Positions 8,780 through 18,854 are shown, counted from the first letter of the stretch. The stretch: DNA of 64,000 nt from CADEDH01 sp041394285 (GCA_041394285.1 JAWKIL010000011.1:129282-193281), one strand, 5' to 3'. Made by a program: numbers and translations. The notes: generated from the letters alone by a model not told the origin.

Positions 8780-9178
8780 GTGCACGAAGACGTCGAACAG
8801 CGAGCGGCCGGGACCCGGGAGCCGGGGCTGGCGCTTTTGTCGTTCGCTCTGTTCGGCGGGCTGACGGCCTGGACCGTGCACCTGGTGGCTCTGGCCGCGC
8901 TCGTCGCCCCGGCGTGTACCCACGGGCTCAGCTGGGTGCAGAACGTCGTGACGGTGGTCACCGCCGGTGTCGCCGTGGCGTCGATGGCGGCCGGGTTGCG
9001 CCTGGTACCCCAGCCGGCGGGGGGCACGCCGGCCCGCAACGACCTCGGCCCCCGGCCCGGCATCGAGCGGGACCACCTTCTCGGCTTCCTCGGCGTGGTC
9101 CTCGGGGCCGTCTCGCTGCTGCTGATCGTGCTGGAGGGGGCGCCCGTGCTCGTGCTCGACGCCTGCCGGTACACCTGA
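8780..9178 (+). CDS. Small hydrophobic protein of the oxidase cluster
   Basis: A 132-aa protein with three or four predicted membrane segments (for example LALLSFALFGGLTAW, VVTVVTAGVAVASMAAG and FLGVVLGAVSLLLIV). I do not recognise a named family. GTG 8780 is the likely start. Its stop is one base before the ATG of the CtaG-like gene, so it is almost certainly coexpressed with it. The location suggests an accessory or assembly role for the caa3 oxidase, but no cofactor ligand motif is visible. Confidence 0.7.
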   Translation: MHEDVEQRAAGTREPGLALLSFALFGGLTAWTVHLVALAALVAPACTHGLSWVQNVVTVVTAGVAVASMAAGLRLVPQPAGGTPARNDLGPRPGIERDHLLGFLGVVLGAVSLLLIVLEGAPVLVLDACRYT

Positions 9179-9179
9179 G

Positions 9180-10199
9180 ATGGCGCTGATCCGTCGACCG
9201 TGGCTGCTGGTGACAGCCTTCGTGGTGACGGCGGTGGCCGTGGCGCCGCCCATCGGCGGCTGGGCCGACGAGTTGCTGCTCGGCCACATGGCCCAGCATC
9301 TGGTGCTGGCGGTGGTGGTGCCGCTGTTGGCGGCGGGGGGCCTGCGGCGCCCGACGCCGGTCGGCGGCGGACGGCTGGCCCTGGTGACGGCGGCCCACGT
9401 CGGCACGCTCGCCGTGTGGCACCTGCCCGCCCTCTACGACGGCGCCGTCGACAGCTCCCGGCTCCACGCCGTGGAGCACCTGACGATGCTGGCCGGCGGG
9501 TTGGCCTTCTGGCCGCTGGTGCTGGTGTCGCCCGGGGGGCTCCTCGCCCTGTTCACCGCCGGGCTGGGGTCGGGGGCCCTGGCCGCCCTGCTCACGCTCA
9601 GCCCCCGCCCCCTCTACCAGGCCCATCTGGTGTCGGCCCCGGCCCACGGCCTCACCGCCCTGGGCGACCAGCAACTGGCGGGGGCCGTGATGTGGGTCCC
9701 CGGCGGGCTCGTCTACGCCGGTGTGGCCGTCGCCCTGCTGCTGCGGTGGCTGGCCCGGGAGCCGGCACCCGACACCGCCCGACCCTGGCCGGCCGCCACC
9801 GGCTTCCTCGGCTGGGCGCCGACGGCGTCCCTGCTGCCGCTGGCCCTGCTGGGGGCGGTGGCCCTGACGGTCGCCGGGTGCGGGGCCACGGCGGTGCAGC
9901 GCAGCCCGGTGGTGCCCTTCGGCGATCCGGGCCAGGGAGCCGAGGCCATCAGCGCCTATGGCTGCGGCTCCTGCCACGAGATCCCGGGCATCAGGCGGGC
10001 CGACGGGTTGGTGGGGCCGCCCCTCGACCGGTTCGGGAGGCGGTCGTTCATCGCCGGCGAGCTGCCCAACACCCCCGACAATCTCGTGACCTGGGTGATG
10101 GACCCCCAGGCGGTGGAGCCGGGGACCGCCATGCCCAACCTCGACGTCACCGAGGCCGACGCCCGGGACATCGCCGCCTATCTCGAGAGCCTGACCTGA
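9180..10199 (+). CDS. CtaG-like oxidase assembly protein fused to a cytochrome c domain
   Basis: Membrane protein of 339 aa. The first 240 residues resemble the caa3_CtaG family: repeated hydrophobic helices with HMAQHLVLAVVVPLL near the start and conserved His residues in LHAVEHLTMLAGG and VSAPAHGL. The last 90 residues are a class I cytochrome c domain with heme box CGSCH and a candidate Met ligand in AMPNLD. CtaG proteins help deliver copper to subunit I. A fused cytochrome c would place a redox centre on this assembly factor. ATG 9180 follows the previous stop by one base. Domain calls rest on motif reading only. Confidence 0.82.
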   Translation: MALIRRPWLLVTAFVVTAVAVAPPIGGWADELLLGHMAQHLVLAVVVPLLAAGGLRRPTPVGGGRLALVTAAHVGTLAVWHLPALYDGAVDSSRLHAVEHLTMLAGGLAFWPLVLVSPGGLLALFTAGLGSGALAALLTLSPRPLYQAHLVSAPAHGLTALGDQQLAGAVMWVPGGLVYAGVAVALLLRWLAREPAPDTARPWPAATGFLGWAPTASLLPLALLGAVALTVAGCGATAVQRSPVVPFGDPGQGAEAISAYGCGSCHEIPGIRRADGLVGPPLDRFGRRSFIAGELPNTPDNLVTWVMDPQAVEPGTAMPNLDVTEADARDIAAYLESLT

Positions 10200-10218
10200 C
10201 CGACAGGCCAACAGGCTG

Positions 10219-10275
10219 TGCGGTGGCCAGCGGGCTGTGCGGTGGCCAGCGGGCTGTGCGGTGGCCGGCGGGTTG
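10219..10275. repeat. Three tandem 19-bp repeats
   Basis: TGCGGTGGCCAGCGGGCTG is repeated at 10219 and 10238 and, with two changes, at 10257. It lies between the convergent ends of the oxidase cluster and the glycosyltransferase operon. The rest of 10200-10395 shows no gene. Confidence 0.85.
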
Positions 10276-10395
10276 GCGGTGGCAGGCGGAGCCGGATCGG
10301 ACCACTTCCGCACGCCGCGATCCGGCTCCGCCGCCTCCCCCGCCATGCGGGCCGAACCGGCGGTGGCCGCTGTAACACCTCCGGTCGCGGCCGCA

Positions 10396-11430
10396 CTACC
10401 CCAGGGGGCCGCCGGCCAAACCCGGGGTGTCGGCGCCACCGGGGGGCACGGTCTCGGCCAACTCCGACCGGCCGATCCGGCGGAGCCCCACATGGGCCGT
10501 CAGCACCGCGTCCCAGTCGGCCACGAACCGGCCCAGGCCGAACCGGGTGCGGGCCGTGCGCCGAGCGTTGGCCCCCAGCCGGGCGGCCGCATCGGGCCGC
10601 TCGATGAGATGGCGCATCCGGGCCGCCAGCGCCCCTTCGTCGGTCTCGGCGTAGCCGTTGTGGCCGGAGCGGATCACGGTCGACATCTCGGTGGTGGCCA
10701 GCGCCACCACCGGTAGGCCCACCAGCATCGCCTCGCACACGCTGAGCCCCAGGCTCGTCCACCGGATCGGGTTGAACAGGAACCGGTAGGAGGCGAGGAG
10801 CGCCGGTAGCTCCCCGTGGGGCACCTCACCCCGCCCGCCCAGTCGCTCGCTGCCCATGCCGACGAGGTCGAGCGGCACCTGGGTCGCCAGGCGCTCGAAC
10901 ACGTCGGCGCCGAGCCGGCGGCCCCGGCGGTCGAGGTCGTTGACCACCACCACACCCCGGTCCCGGGAGCCGTGCCACCGTACCCCGGCCGGCACGGTCA
11001 CCCCGTGCTCCACCACGGCCGTGGGGCACGGGCCGCAGTCCCACATCAGCCGGTTGAACGGGGTGACGTGGACGACCAGCACCTCGGGATCGTCGACGGG
11101 GTGGACGGTGTCGGTGGGGCTGCCCCGGGGCGGATCATGCTCCAGGTGCAGGCGGGGCAGCCGGCGCTGGGACGGCGACAGGATCTCGTGCTGGTCCACC
11201 AGCCAGTTGCGGTGCGATTGGAAGAGCACGGCGTCGAGCTCCAGGTCCGCCACCTGCGCCGCCGGCACCTCGTAGAGGTTGTCGGGCCAGCGCAGCGTGC
11301 CGCTGCGGCCGCCGTAGCCCTCGGGCCGGCCCGGCTTCACCGGCACGATCAGGTCGTGGGGAATGTGCGACAGGTACCACAGGTAGGCCCCGTGGACGTG
11401 CCAGGTCAGGATGCGCAGCCGCCGGGGCAC
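10396..11430 (-). CDS. Glycosyltransferase, GT4-like (GT-B fold)
   Basis: Predicted glycosyltransferase of 344 aa with a GT-B C-terminal half: LVGMGSERLGG, then FLFNPIRWTSLGLSVCEAMLVGLPVVALATTEM, where the Glu of the E-x7-E-like region and the acidic CEAM box are typical of GT4 enzymes. The N-terminus reads RILTWHVHGAYLWYLSHIPHD. I chose GTG 11430, 20 bases after the stop of the upstream GT9 gene; the frame stays open further upstream but there it only mirrors the repeat region of that gene. The sugar donor and acceptor are unknown. Third gene of the minus-strand glycan operon. Confidence 0.82.
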   Translation of the reverse strand: MPRRLRILTWHVHGAYLWYLSHIPHDLIVPVKPGRPEGYGGRSGTLRWPDNLYEVPAAQVADLELDAVLFQSHRNWLVDQHEILSPSQRRLPRLHLEHDPPRGSPTDTVHPVDDPEVLVVHVTPFNRLMWDCGPCPTAVVEHGVTVPAGVRWHGSRDRGVVVVNDLDRRGRRLGADVFERLATQVPLDLVGMGSERLGGRGEVPHGELPALLASYRFLFNPIRWTSLGLSVCEAMLVGLPVVALATTEMSTVIRSGHNGYAETDEGALAARMRHLIERPDAAARLGANARRTARTRFGLGRFVADWDAVLTAHVGLRRIGRSELAETVPPGGADTPGLAGGPLG

Positions 11431-11447
11431 TGTCGGCTCCCGGCGGC

Positions 11448-12782
11448 TCAGCCCGCACCCGCCGCCAGCGCCGGCAGGTCGCCCGTCCCCTGGCCCCCCG
11501 CTGCAGGCAGCGCCGTGGCTGCAGGCAGTGCCGTACCTGCAGGCAGTGCTGTGGCTGCAGGCAGTGCCGTGGCTGCAGGCAGTGCCGTGGCTGCAGGCAG
11601 TGCGATGGGCGGGGCGGGCTGGAGGAGATCGGCCGCCGCCGCCAGCACATGGTCGGCGGTGATGTCGAGGCAGGCCAGGTCGAAGGGACAGTCGAAGCCG
11701 TAGCAGGGATGGCACGAGGTTGGCCGGCGCAGGAGCCGGGCCGGGGCGGAGCGGGGCGCCCACTGGCTCTCCAGCTCCGTCCCGGCGAAGGCGACCACCA
11801 TCGGCCGGCCGAACGCCTCGGCCAGGTGCATCGGTCCCGAGTTGTTGGTCACCACCAACGCCGCCCCTGCCACCAGGGCCGCCAGCTCAGGCACGGAGGT
11901 CCGGCCCGACAGGTCCGCCGTTGCCACCGGCAGATCGCCTCCGGCGGCCGAGACGCTGCCCGGCGACGACGTGACGCTCTGGCGGCTGGCGGCGAGCACC
12001 GTGGCCGCCAGATCGTGGTCGTTGGCGCCGCCCACGATCACCGACGCCAGTCCCAGGCGGCGCAGACCGGACACCACCTCGCCGAACCGTTCAGCCGGCC
12101 AGCGCCGGGACCGGGCGCTGGCCCCGGGAGCCACCACGACGTAGGGCCGCAGCGGGTCACCGCCCGCCTCCCGAAGCAGGCGCTGGGCCGAGTAGGCGGC
12201 CGGCAGCGGCACCTCCAGCTCCAGCTGGTCGCCTTGGGCCGGAACCCCGGCCGCCGCCACCAACCGCAGGTTGCGCAGGGCCTGATGCTCCTCGTCGGGC
12301 CCCGGCGCCACCGCCGTGGTGAGCGTGGCCCCGCCGAACTCCTTCGACTCCCCCACCCGCACCGGGATGCCGGCCAGATGGCAGAAATAGGCCGGGGGCA
12401 GCGCCGACTGGGCCCAGCTGGTGAAGATGAAGGCCGTATCGAAGCGGGCCTGGCGCAGACGGGAGATGGCGGCGATGTCGCCGTACCAGTCGGCCCCGTC
12501 CGGGCTGAGCTGCTGCCACAGGGCGTCGAGCACGAACACCTCGTCGACCCAGGGCAGCAGCGGCGCCAGGCGGGCCCCGGTAGCCGACGCCAGCAGGGCC
12601 AGGTGGGCGTCGGGGTGGCGGGCCCGCAGCGCCCGCAGCGCCGGGGTGAGCAGCACCACGTCGCCCAGGTTGTCGAGCCGCACGGCCAGGATGCGGTGCG
12701 GCTCCCGGTCGGACGTGGCGGCGCCGGTGGCGCCGGTGGCGCCGGTGGCGCCGGGATCAGACGGCAATGAGGTGGGGTGCAT
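11448..12782 (-). CDS. Glycosyltransferase family 9 (heptosyltransferase-like) protein
   Basis: GT9 enzyme of 444 aa, the family of ADP-heptose:LPS heptosyltransferases. Visible: ILAVRLDNLGDVVLLTPALR at the N-terminus, PGASARSRRWPAERF in the middle, and the donor-site box NNSGPMHLAEAFGRP followed by a cysteine-rich CHPCYGFDCPFDLACLD. The C-terminal 45 residues are a hexapeptide repeat (ALPAAT) absent from the family core. Since this is an actinobacterium, true LPS heptose transfer is unlikely and another surface glycan is inferred. ATG 12782 is followed by a small GAT repeat and a polar leader before the fold begins. Confidence 0.87.
   Translation of the reverse strand: MHPTSLPSDPGATGATGATGAATSDREPHRILAVRLDNLGDVVLLTPALRALRARHPDAHLALLASATGARLAPLLPWVDEVFVLDALWQQLSPDGADWYGDIAAISRLRQARFDTAFIFTSWAQSALPPAYFCHLAGIPVRVGESKEFGGATLTTAVAPGPDEEHQALRNLRLVAAAGVPAQGDQLELEVPLPAAYSAQRLLREAGGDPLRPYVVVAPGASARSRRWPAERFGEVVSGLRRLGLASVIVGGANDHDLAATVLAASRQSVTSSPGSVSAAGGDLPVATADLSGRTSVPELAALVAGAALVVTNNSGPMHLAEAFGRPMVVAFAGTELESQWAPRSAPARLLRRPTSCHPCYGFDCPFDLACLDITADHVLAAAADLLQPAPPIALPAATALPAATALPAATALPAGTALPAATALPAAGGQGTGDLPALAAGAG
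11501..11608. repeat. Six 18-bp repeats inside the GT9 gene
   Basis: CTGCAGGCAG recurs every 18 bases at 11501, 11519, 11537, 11555, 11573 and 11591. On the coding (minus) strand the units encode ALPAAT or ALPAGT hexapeptides at about residues 392-427 of the GT9 protein. Confidence 0.93.
12721..12754. repeat. 9-bp GC repeat at the GT9 N-terminus
   Basis: GCGCCGGTG is repeated about four times, encoding GAT/GAA-rich residues 10-21 of the GT9 protein on the minus strand. Such a tract is prone to in-frame length change. Confidence 0.85.
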
Positions 12783-13095
12783 CGGCTTCTCGCTGGGGTG
12801 TGGTGGACGAGAACGTGCGGGGAGCGCCCATCAGGCGGGCCCGGACCCGGCCGAGCCGCTGATGGCGGTGCTCGGCCGGGCCCCGGCGGGGCAGGTGACG
12901 TTCGATCGTCACCGGGATGCCGTCGTGGCCCGGCATCCCACCGGCGGCGGCCACCACAGGGTCGGCGGCGGCCGGCTCCAGCCCCTGATTCGATTCCGGT
13001 ACCCAGGCCCGGGGGCGGTGGCGGGCGCGGCCCAGCAGGCCCACCAGCGCGGAGGCCAGGGCGGCCGGCAACGAACCGACTTCCCGGCCGCTCAC
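12757..13095 (-). CDS. Possible small coupled ORF between the two GT9 genes
   Basis: A 112-aa open frame whose GTG start at 13095 overlaps the stop of the upstream GT9 gene (GTGA) and whose end overlaps the next GT9 gene by 26 bases. No family is recognised and the product is Arg-, Pro- and His-rich. The placement argues for translation, and the alternative is a 310-base untranslated gap in a tight operon. Composition resembles an antisense or out-of-frame product, so confidence is low. Confidence 0.35.
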   Translation of the reverse strand: MSGREVGSLPAALASALVGLLGRARHRPRAWVPESNQGLEPAAADPVVAAAGGMPGHDGIPVTIERHLPRRGPAEHRHQRLGRVRARLMGAPRTFSSTTPQREADAPHLIAV

Positions 13096-14252
13096 AACAG
13101 CTCCGCCCGTCCGGTGCCGTCCTCACCGGCACGTCCCACCCGGTCGGAGTGGGCCGCCACCGGTCGGCTCAGCAGATCGTGCGCCTGGTCCACCACCTCG
13201 GCCGACTCCGGCCACCCGGGCCCCGCCGGCACTACCGCCCGGTGGCGGTCGGTGTCGAGCGGGGCCCAGCGGCGGGGGTCGGACGGGTCGGGACCGCCGA
13301 ACACCACGACACTCGGCACGCGCACCGCGACGCTGAGGTGCGAGGTGCCGGTGTCGTTGGTGACGGCGAGGCGGGCCTGCTGCAGCAGGGCCGCCAGCGG
13401 GCCGAGCGTGAGCCGCCCGGCCACATCGATGGAGGGTTCGGCCATGGCCGCCGCCACGGCGGCGGTGAGGGTGGCTTCCCCCGGGGAGCCGGTGAGCACC
13501 ACGGCGATCCCCTGCCGGGCCAGGGCATCGCCCACGGCGGCGAACCGCTCGGGCGGCCACCGCCGGTTGGGGCAGCTGGCCCCCGGATGCAGGCAGACGT
13601 ACGGCGCCGACCACGCCGATCCCACGACATCCCGGGCCCGGCGCCGGTCGTCGTCGGAGACCGACATCTCCAGGTGGTCGCCATCGAGTGGCATGCCGAG
13701 GAGCTCCAGCAACCGGGTCTGGCGGTGGATCTCGTGGAGGTCGTCGGGATAGGGGTGGAAGGTGCCGGTGCCGGGGGCCGGCGCCGATGAGGCGTGGAAC
13801 CCGGCCGTGTGGCGGCCCCCGACGGCCAGGGCCAGCTGATTGGTCACCGAGCCGTCGCCGTGGAGCTGGAGCACGAGATCGAACCGCTCCCGTTGCAGGG
13901 CCACCAGGCCGGCGTAGGCCACGCCCAGGTCGACGGGTGCCCACCCGTCGGCGGCGTCGGCGCCCTCGCCGGGACAGCGGGCCGGCCCTTCGGGAATGCC
14001 GGGCCAGCCTTGGAACGGCAGCACCCGGTCTACGTGGTGGCCACTGCGGGCCAGCACCTCGGACGCTCCCGGGAGACCCAGGAGGGCCAGGTCGGCCTGG
14101 GGACAGGCCGTACGGAGGGCCCGCAGAGCAGGAGCGGCGCACAGCATGTCGCCGAGTCCGGGCAGAGCCCGGATCACGAGGACCCGCCGCACCTCGTCGT
14201 ACGACGCCTCGTGATCCGGGCGGCCCGTGGGCCGATCCGGGTCGGGGCTCAC
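13092..14252 (-). CDS. Glycosyltransferase family 9 protein, first of the operon
   Basis: Second GT9 (heptosyltransferase-like) enzyme, 386 aa. It shows VLVIRALPGLGDMLCAAPALRALR at the N-terminus (Rossmann-like entry of GT9), PGASCPNRRWPPERF before the nucleotide-binding half and VTNDTGTSHLSVAVRVPSV at the donor site. It is paralogous to the gene at 11448-12782, with the same motif order. ATG 14252 opens the minus-strand operon and the first 20 residues are polar. The two GT9 enzymes plus a GT4-like enzyme suggest stepwise building of one cell-surface glycan. Confidence 0.87.
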   Translation of the reverse strand: MSPDPDRPTGRPDHEASYDEVRRVLVIRALPGLGDMLCAAPALRALRTACPQADLALLGLPGASEVLARSGHHVDRVLPFQGWPGIPEGPARCPGEGADAADGWAPVDLGVAYAGLVALQRERFDLVLQLHGDGSVTNQLALAVGGRHTAGFHASSAPAPGTGTFHPYPDDLHEIHRQTRLLELLGMPLDGDHLEMSVSDDDRRRARDVVGSAWSAPYVCLHPGASCPNRRWPPERFAAVGDALARQGIAVVLTGSPGEATLTAAVAAAMAEPSIDVAGRLTLGPLAALLQQARLAVTNDTGTSHLSVAVRVPSVVVFGGPDPSDPRRWAPLDTDRHRAVVPAGPGWPESAEVVDQAHDLLSRPVAAHSDRVGRAGEDGTGRAELL

Positions 14253-14311
14253 GGGGGCTGGCTACCCGGCCCCCGAGCGCTCCAAACAGGGGGAACGTTC
14301 TCGCTCCGTGC

Positions 14312-15136
14312 TCAAGCCGGGCGCACCGCCTGGAGGGTGTAGGTCAACGGGAGCCGGTCGGGCCGCTCGGTGAGGCGCCATTCGTCGATGGCGTGGTCGA
14401 ACGTCGTCAGGCCGGGCAGAGCGTCCCAGGGCACGCTGCGGTGCTCCTCCAGCGCCGTGATCCGCAGGCCGTTGTCTAGCAGGGCGGTCACGATCTCGCC
14501 CAGCCCGTGGTTCCACTCGTGCGACGTGCTGTTGGTCAGGGTCGTCTCGGTGCTCACGTACGTCCCGGGGGTGTTCCACACCAACGGCTCCGCCGTCTCG
14601 AAGTAGGGGTGGTCCACCACCAGCTCGGGGCGATCCTCGGCCAGGGCCCATAGGAGGGGGTGGCCCTCGCGCAGGAACAGGCGCCCACCGGGCCGGAGGA
14701 GGGCCGCCACCACCTGGGCCCACCGGCTGATGCTGGGCAACCAGCCGAGGGCCCCGATGCCGGTGAACACCAGGTCGAACCGCTCCCGACCCAGGATGTC
14801 GGGGGCGTCGTAGAGGTCACCCTGGTGGAAGGCCACGTCGACGCCGGCCAGCTCGGCCAGCCGCCGGGCTTCCACCAGGGCCGGGGGCGAGAAGTCGAGG
14901 CCCTCCATGCGAGCGCCGAGGCGGGCCAGCGACACGGTGTCGGTGCCGATGTGGCACTGGAGGTGCACGCCGTCGAGTCCCTCGATCGGGCCCAGGCGGG
15001 GCAGGTCGAAGCGCACCACGTCGCTGATGAAGTCGGGCTCGGCGGCGAACCGGTGGAAGTTGTAGTCGGGCGAGGCGGCGTGGACCGCCGCCCGCTCGTC
15101 CCACAGCGCCCGGTTGATCCTGGTGGAGGCGTCCAT
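14312..15136 (-). CDS. Class I SAM-dependent methyltransferase
   Basis: A 274-aa methyltransferase. The SAM-binding core begins with LDGVHLQCHIGTDTVSLARLGA, a variant of motif I, then GLDFSPPALVEARRLAEL and a motif near FDLVFTGIGALGWLPS. ATG 15136 begins MDASTRINRALWDERA; the frame upstream of it is proline/arginine-rich and out of character. Substrate unknown. It reads toward the glycan operon 60 bases away and could be cotranscribed. Confidence 0.85.
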   Translation of the reverse strand: MDASTRINRALWDERAAVHAASPDYNFHRFAAEPDFISDVVRFDLPRLGPIEGLDGVHLQCHIGTDTVSLARLGARMEGLDFSPPALVEARRLAELAGVDVAFHQGDLYDAPDILGRERFDLVFTGIGALGWLPSISRWAQVVAALLRPGGRLFLREGHPLLWALAEDRPELVVDHPYFETAEPLVWNTPGTYVSTETTLTNSTSHEWNHGLGEIVTALLDNGLRITALEEHRSVPWDALPGLTTFDHAIDEWRLTERPDRLPLTYTLQAVRPA

Positions 15137-15281
15137 CCCGCCATTCTCGCGACGCAACCCCACCGCCGCAGCCGCTTTCGCCCAGCCCGGCCCGGCCCAG
15201 CCCGGCCCGGCGGGGATGGGGCCCCGACGGCGAGATGGGGGAGGCCGCCTGCGGCCGGCGGGGGCGCAGCCCCCGAACAAC

Positions 15282-16688
<1,407 letters not shown>

Positions 16689-16700
16689 CCCGCCACCATG

Positions 16701-16756
16701 CCCCGAAATTAGGAGTCTCAGCCGTGCTCAGTACGGCTCAGGCTCCTAATTTGGGG
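16701..16756. repeat. Large imperfect palindrome between divergent genes (copy 1)
   Basis: Left arm 16701-16725 and right arm 16733-16756 pair almost throughout (CCCCGAAATTAGGAG against CTCCTAATTTGGGG at the ends, AGCCGT against ACGGCT near the loop). It sits between two divergent starts, so it is not a normal terminator. A related copy lies at 18857-18906. Confidence 0.9.
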
Positions 16757-16800
16757 AGACGGGCCGGGTTCGACCGGCCGCACCACCACGGGGGAATGCC

Positions 16801-17940
16801 ATGAACGCCACCACGGTCGTCGACCGGGTACCGGCCGGGATCATCTCGGCCGACTCGCACATCACCGAGCCGCCCGACTGCTACACGAAGTACATCGACC
16901 CCAGGTACCGGGACGAGGCGCCGAAGATCATCACCCATGAGACCAAGGGCGACCTGTTCATCATCCCCGGCATGAAGCCCATCGCCATCGCCCCCCTCAG
17001 CTCGGCCGGGATCCCGTCGGACCAGCTCCGCAACCACGGCAAGCGCTTCTCCGACATCCACCGCTCGGGCTGGGACCCGGTGGCCCGGGCCGCCGACCAG
17101 GAACGCGACGGGGTGGCGGGCGAGATCCTCTACCCCACCGTGGGCATGCTGCTGTGCAACCACAAGGACCTGGCCTACAAGCAGGCCTGCATGGAGGCCT
17201 ACAACCGCTGGATCGCCGAGTACTGCGCCCACGACCCCAGCCGACTGTTCGGTCTGGGCCAGAGCGCGCTCCTGTCGGTGGAGCAGGGCATCGACGACCT
17301 GGTCAAGATGAAGGACATGGGCCTGAAGGGCATCATGATGCCCGGCTTCCCGGCCGACACGTACAACGGCAACAGCCCCGACTACGACGACCCGTACTGG
17401 GACCCGTTCTGGGAGGCGTCGATCGAGCTGAAGATGCCGATCAGCTTCCACATCCTCACCATGGGCAGCCAGCGCCACCGGGGCCCGAAGATCGCCAGCT
17501 TCATGTCGATCATCCGGGGCAACCAGGACGTGATCGCCATGTTCGTGCTGGGCGGCGTGTTCGAGCGCCACCCGAACCTGAAGCTGGTGTGCTCCGAGGC
17601 CGACGCCGGCTGGATCCCCCACTTCATGTACCGCATGGACCACGCCGTGAACCGGGAGGGCGCGGTGATGGGCTACAAGAAGCTGTCGAAGATGCCGTCG
17701 GAGTTCTGCCTCGACCACATCCGCCTCACCTTCCAGGACGACTGGGTGGCGTTCAAGATGTGCCGCCTCGACGACACCCCGATGCACCGGATGCTGTGCT
17801 GGGCCAGCGACTTCCCCCACCTCGACTCCACCTGGCCCTGGAGCCAGGAGCTGCTGGGCGAGCACACGGCCCAGCTCACCGACACCGAGCTGCGGGCCAT
17901 CCTGCACGACAACCTGGCCGAGGTCTACGACCTCGGTTAG
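16801..17940 (+). CDS. Amidohydrolase-family (PF04909) metal-dependent hydrolase or decarboxylase
   Basis: TIM-barrel metalloenzyme of the ACMSD/amidohydrolase_2 family, 379 aa. Metal-ligand features are visible: ISADSHITEPP (D-x-H) at residues 16-26, ISFHIL with His, CSEADAGWIPHF, and the late Asp in CWASDFPHLDSTWPW. Members act on ring-cleavage products or decarboxylate aromatic acids; the exact substrate is unknown. A good ribosome site (GGGGGAA) lies 5 bases before ATG 16801. It is paralogous to the gene at 18911-20083 and close to a ring dioxygenase operon, which suggests aromatic catabolism. Confidence 0.88.
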   Translation: MNATTVVDRVPAGIISADSHITEPPDCYTKYIDPRYRDEAPKIITHETKGDLFIIPGMKPIAIAPLSSAGIPSDQLRNHGKRFSDIHRSGWDPVARAADQERDGVAGEILYPTVGMLLCNHKDLAYKQACMEAYNRWIAEYCAHDPSRLFGLGQSALLSVEQGIDDLVKMKDMGLKGIMMPGFPADTYNGNSPDYDDPYWDPFWEASIELKMPISFHILTMGSQRHRGPKIASFMSIIRGNQDVIAMFVLGGVFERHPNLKLVCSEADAGWIPHFMYRMDHAVNREGAVMGYKKLSKMPSEFCLDHIRLTFQDDWVAFKMCRLDDTPMHRMLCWASDFPHLDSTWPWSQELLGEHTAQLTDTELRAILHDNLAEVYDLG

Positions 17941-17953
17941 AGCCGATCCAACC

Positions 17954-18006
17954 CCGGAACTCTGACGTGGCGTGCCGCCGGCCGGCTTGCGCCGTCAGAG
18001 TTCCGG
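17954..18006. terminator. Perfect 14-bp-arm inverted repeat after the amidohydrolase gene
   Basis: CCGGAACTCTGACG at 17954-17967 pairs exactly with 17993-18006, with a 25-base GC-rich loop. It begins 14 bases after the stop. It could end transcription or be a mobile palindromic repeat; there is only a short T run after it. Confidence 0.6.
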
Positions 18007-18065
18007 TTTGCCGGTTGGCGGGCGGGGGCAGTGACGGGGTGTTCGACCACCCGGAGGTTTCCGTC

Positions 18066-18854
18066 ATGGACCGCGCCGCCAGCCCGAGCCCCAACGCCAG
18101 CTCCCAGCCCCCGCCGACGACGGACGCCGGAGCTGGGCTACGTCGAACGCTGCACCAGTGGCTGGAGCGCATCGAGTCGAACCCGAAGCTCGACGCCGTG
18201 GCCACCCAGCTCGACGGGCTGGCGGCCAAGGTCAGCCCCGGCCGCACCGGTGAGGTGCTACGGGGCGAGCCCCTCGGCCACCCCCTCCACCCGGCCCTCA
18301 CCGACCTGCCGATCGGGTTCTTCACCTCGGCCAACGTGCTCGACCTGATCGGAGGGCGCGGGGGCCGCACCGCCGCCCGCCGCCTGATCGCCCTCGGCCT
18401 GCTGTCGGTGCCGGCCACGGCGGCCGCCGGGCTGGCCGACTACTCGGGCATGACCGACCCCAAGGCCCGCCGGGTGGCGGCCGTGCACGCCGCCGGCAAC
18501 GGCGTGGCCGCCCTGCTGTATCTCGCCTCGTGGCGGGCCCGGGGCCGCAGCCGGTACATCCGGGGCAAGCTGCTCGCCCTGGCCGGGGCCGGGGTGGCCA
18601 CCGGCGCCGGGTACCTCGGGGGCCGGCTCGCCTTCGGCGAGAACGGGGGCGGGGGTGGCGGCGACGATTCGGCCGACGACCCGACCAACCCCCACCTGAT
18701 CGGGCGGACCGAGGCGGCCGAGGTCCTCACCGTCCCCGTCGACCGGATCGACGTGATGGTGGCCGACGGGATCCTGTTGCCTGTGCCCGACACCGACGGC
18801 GAGCTGCTGTTCGACCGGGCCATGGTCGACGCCGTCCGCCACCAGGGTGGGTGA
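18066..18854 (+). CDS. DUF2231-type membrane protein
   Basis: A 262-aa protein with a DUF2231-like domain (residues about 70-200): GEPLGHPLHPALTDLPIGFFTSANVLDLIGG, several membrane helices and the H-x-G-N region AVHAAGNGVAALLY. A polar C-terminal part follows a Gly-rich linker (GENGGGGGGDDS). The N-terminal LDAVATQLDGLAAKV region is amphipathic. Ribosome site GGAGG lies 9 bases before ATG 18066. Function unknown; members often sit next to redox or Rieske-type proteins. Confidence 0.8.
   Translation: MDRAASPSPNASSQPPPTTDAGAGLRRTLHQWLERIESNPKLDAVATQLDGLAAKVSPGRTGEVLRGEPLGHPLHPALTDLPIGFFTSANVLDLIGGRGGRTAARRLIALGLLSVPATAAAGLADYSGMTDPKARRVAAVHAAGNGVAALLYLASWRARGRSRYIRGKLLALAGAGVATGAGYLGGRLAFGENGGGGGGDDSADDPTNPHLIGRTEAAEVLTVPVDRIDVMVADGILLPVPDTDGELLFDRAMVDAVRHQGG

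Noticed and set aside
16701..16756. Palindrome as a Rho-independent terminator
   Set aside because: It lies between two divergent gene starts and has no T run in either direction.
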